This document shows positions 62,409-64,000 of a stretch of 64,000 nt of DNA, in pieces. The position numbers and the translations under genes were made by a program. Origin of the DNA: Burkholderiales bacterium 67-32 (GTDB lineage: Bacteria; Pseudomonadota; Gammaproteobacteria; Burkholderiales; Burkholderiaceae_B); assembly GCA_001898625.1 (NCBI GenBank), contig MKUP01000012.1, positions 62,001 to 126,000 of the forward strand, written 5' to 3'. Every line of letters starts with the position of its first letter. Within the stretch, counting starts at the first letter, position 1. The notes beneath the pieces are model-generated. The model was not told where the DNA came from and did not search any database. It saw nothing but the letters and a program-made list of their open reading frames with translations.

Positions 62409-64000
62409 TCAGCCTTGCAGGCGCTTGGACAGGCGCTGCTTGACCTCCACCAGTTCGTTCGGCAGGCCCTGCTTGAGCAGGTCGAACAGCTCGTCGTGCA
62501 GGCGCAGCTCTTCCTTCCAGGCTTGCGTGTCGATGGCGGTGATGCGATCGAACTGCTCGCGGGTGAAGTTCAGGCCTTCCCAGCTCAGGTCTTCATAGGA
62601 AGGCGTGACGCCGAAGATGTGGTCCACGCCCTGGGCCTTGCCGTCGATGCGTTCGAGCATCCACTTCAGCACGCGCATGTTCTCGCCGAAGCCGGGCCAC
62701 ACGAACTTGCCGTTCTCGTCCGTACGGAACCAGTTCACGCAGAAGATGGCGGGCAGGCGCACGCCGGCCGATTCGAGCTTGGCGCCCAGTTGCAGCCAGT
62801 GGCTGAAATAGTCGCTCATGTTGTAGCCGCAGAACGGCAGCATGGCGAAGGGATCGCGGCGCACCACGCCTTGCTTGCCGGTGGCGGCGGCGGTGGTTTC
62901 CGAACCCATGGTGGCGGCCATGTAGACGCCTTCGACCCAGTTGCGGGCCTCGGTCACCAGCGGCACCGTGGTGGAGCGGCGGCCGCCGAACACGAAGGCG
63001 TCGATGGTCACGCCCGCGGGGTTGTCCCACTCGGCGTCGATGGCCGGGTTCTGGTCGGCGGCCACGGTGAAGCGGGCATTCGGATGCGCCGCCTTGCGGC
63101 CCGTGGTCTTGCCGATTTCCGGCGTCCAGTCCTTCCCCTGCCAGTCGATGCAATGGGCGGGCGCCTCGCCCATGCCTTCCCACCAGATGTCGCCGTCGTC
63201 GGTCAGCGCGACGTTGGTGAAGATGACGTTCTCGCGCAGCGTCGCCATGCAGTTGAAGTTGGTCTTCTCGTTGGTGCCGGGCGCGACGCCGAAGTAGCCG
63301 GCTTCGGGGTTGATGGCGCGCAGCTTGCCGTCGGGACCGGGCTTGATCCAGGCGATGTCGTCGCCGATGGTGGTGACTTTCCAGCCCGGCAGCGACGGGA
63401 TCAGCATCGCGAAGTTGGTCTTGCCGCAGGCCGAGGGGAAGGCCGCGCCGACGTGCATCTTCTTGCCCTCGGGCGAGGTGACGCCCAGGATGAGCATGTG
63501 CTCGGCCAGCCAACCCTGGTCGCGGCCCATCTTGGAGGCGATGCGCAGCGCCAGGCACTTCTTGCCCAGCAGCGCGTTGCCGCCATAGCCCGAACCGAAG
63601 GACCAGATCTCGCGGGTCTCGGGATAGTGGACGATGTACTTGGTGTCGTTGCAGGGCCAGATGACGTCGGCCTCGCCCTGGGCGAGCGGCTTGCCCACGG
63701 TGTGGACGCAGGGAACGAACACGCCGTCGGCGCCCAGCACGTCATAGACCTTGCGGCCCATGCGGGTCATGATGCGCATGTTGGCCACGACGTAGGGCGA
63801 GTCGGACAGCTCGACGCCGATCTGCGCGATGGGCGAGCCCAGCGGCCCCATCGAGAACGGAATCACGTACATGGTGCGGCCGCGCATGGAACCGGCGAAC
63901 AGCCCGTTCAGCGTCGAGCGCATTTCCGCCGGGTCCACCCAGTTGTTCGTGGGGCCGGCGTCTTCCTTGCGTTCGGAGCAGATGAAGGTGCGATCTTCGA
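62409..64000 (-). CDS. pckG: Phosphoenolpyruvate carboxykinase (GTP), 5' end outside window
   Basis: About 530 C-terminal residues of a roughly 620-residue enzyme; the frame stays open to the window edge, where [26 protein letters not shown]-type sequence continues into [29 protein letters not shown]. The P-loop with the active-site cysteine is FPSACGKTN, and [22 protein letters not shown] and [10 protein letters not shown] are diagnostic of the GTP-dependent family. It converts oxaloacetate to PEP in gluconeogenesis, which fits a life on organic acids and aromatics. A GTG at 63936-63938 is internal, not the start. Confidence 0.97.
   Translation of the reverse strand, partial: EDRTFICSERKEDAGPTNNWVDPAEMRSTLNGLFAGSMRGRTMYVIPFSMGPLGSPIAQIGVELSDSPYVVANMRIMTRMGRKVYDVLGADGVFVPCVHTVGKPLAQGEADVIWPCNDTKYIVHYPETREIWSFGSGYGGNALLGKKCLALRIASKMGRDQGWLAEHMLILGVTSPEGKKMHVGAAFPSACGKTNFAMLIPSLPGWKVTTIGDDIAWIKPGPDGKLRAINPEAGYFGVAPGTNEKTNFNCMATLRENVIFTNVALTDDGDIWWEGMGEAPAHCIDWQGKDWTPEIGKTTGRKAAHPNARFTVAADQNPAIDAEWDNPAGVTIDAFVFGGRRSTTVPLVTEARNWVEGVYMAATMGSETTAAATGKQGVVRRDPFAMLPFCGYNMSDYFSHWLQLGAKLESAGVRLPAIFCVNWFRTDENGKFVWPGFGENMRVLKWMLERIDGKAQGVDHIFGVTPSYEDLSWEGLNFTREQFDRITAIDTQAWKEELRLHDELFDLLKQGLPNELVEVKQRLSKRLQG

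Overview
The window is high-G+C chromosomal DNA of a betaproteobacterium, most likely Alcaligenaceae (Bordetella/Achromobacter type). Two things point there. The housekeeping backbone has the Burkholderiales order mnmG-rsmG-parA-parB ... atpI-atpBEFHAGDC, all on the minus strand. There are also eight intact genes plus one remnant for Bug/TctC periplasmic solute-binding proteins, a family greatly expanded in that group. No rRNA, tRNA, IS element, integrase or CRISPR array was seen.

Layout. 1-24.6 kb is an accessory region of small catabolic modules, each typically a regulator, a Bug receptor and one to three enzymes. In order they are: a thiolase/DUF35/CaiB/Rieske-ferredoxin group; a penicillin-acylase-like lipoprotein with a RidA protein, Bug and AraC; a homogentisate module (hmgA, fumarylacetoacetate-hydrolase-like gene, Bug, IclR); an MscS channel; a LysR/LigB-dioxygenase/Bug module; an MFS exporter with a divergent TetR regulator and two operator palindromes; and an IclR-controlled module of a two-subunit Rieske dioxygenase, a 2-hydroxyacid dehydrogenase, Bug and an alpha/beta hydrolase, with a clear shared operator. 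24.8-32.6 kb is the complete nine-gene ATP synthase operon, with a good sigma70 promoter upstream of atpI and two copies of a structured repeat in its atpB-atpE and atpD-atpC gaps.

32.66-55.62 kb is a 23-kb block of further catabolic modules between atpI and parB, genes that are neighbours in many Burkholderiales. It holds a class II aldolase/Bug/cupin group, LysR regulators, an esterase, a dihydroxyphthalate-decarboxylase-like protein, an amidohydrolase-like protein, an aldo-keto reductase, a DUF202 pair, three Rieske oxygenase systems, an alcohol dehydrogenase and a COG0523 GTPase. 55.6-60.3 kb is parB-parA-rsmG-mnmG. A 670-bp gene-free stretch upstream of mnmG carries one perfect and two imperfect parS sites and is probably origin-proximal. 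The window closes with a MarR regulator, a fasciclin-domain exported protein and pckG (5' end outside the window).

The catabolic modules appear to work as uptake/sensing receptor plus ring-attack or CoA/aldol enzyme plus dedicated regulator. None of the four Rieske oxygenases has a reductase gene beside it and no TctA/TctB membrane subunits accompany the Bug proteins, so both must use partners encoded elsewhere. All functional assignments are from motif and family recognition by eye; substrates are not established.
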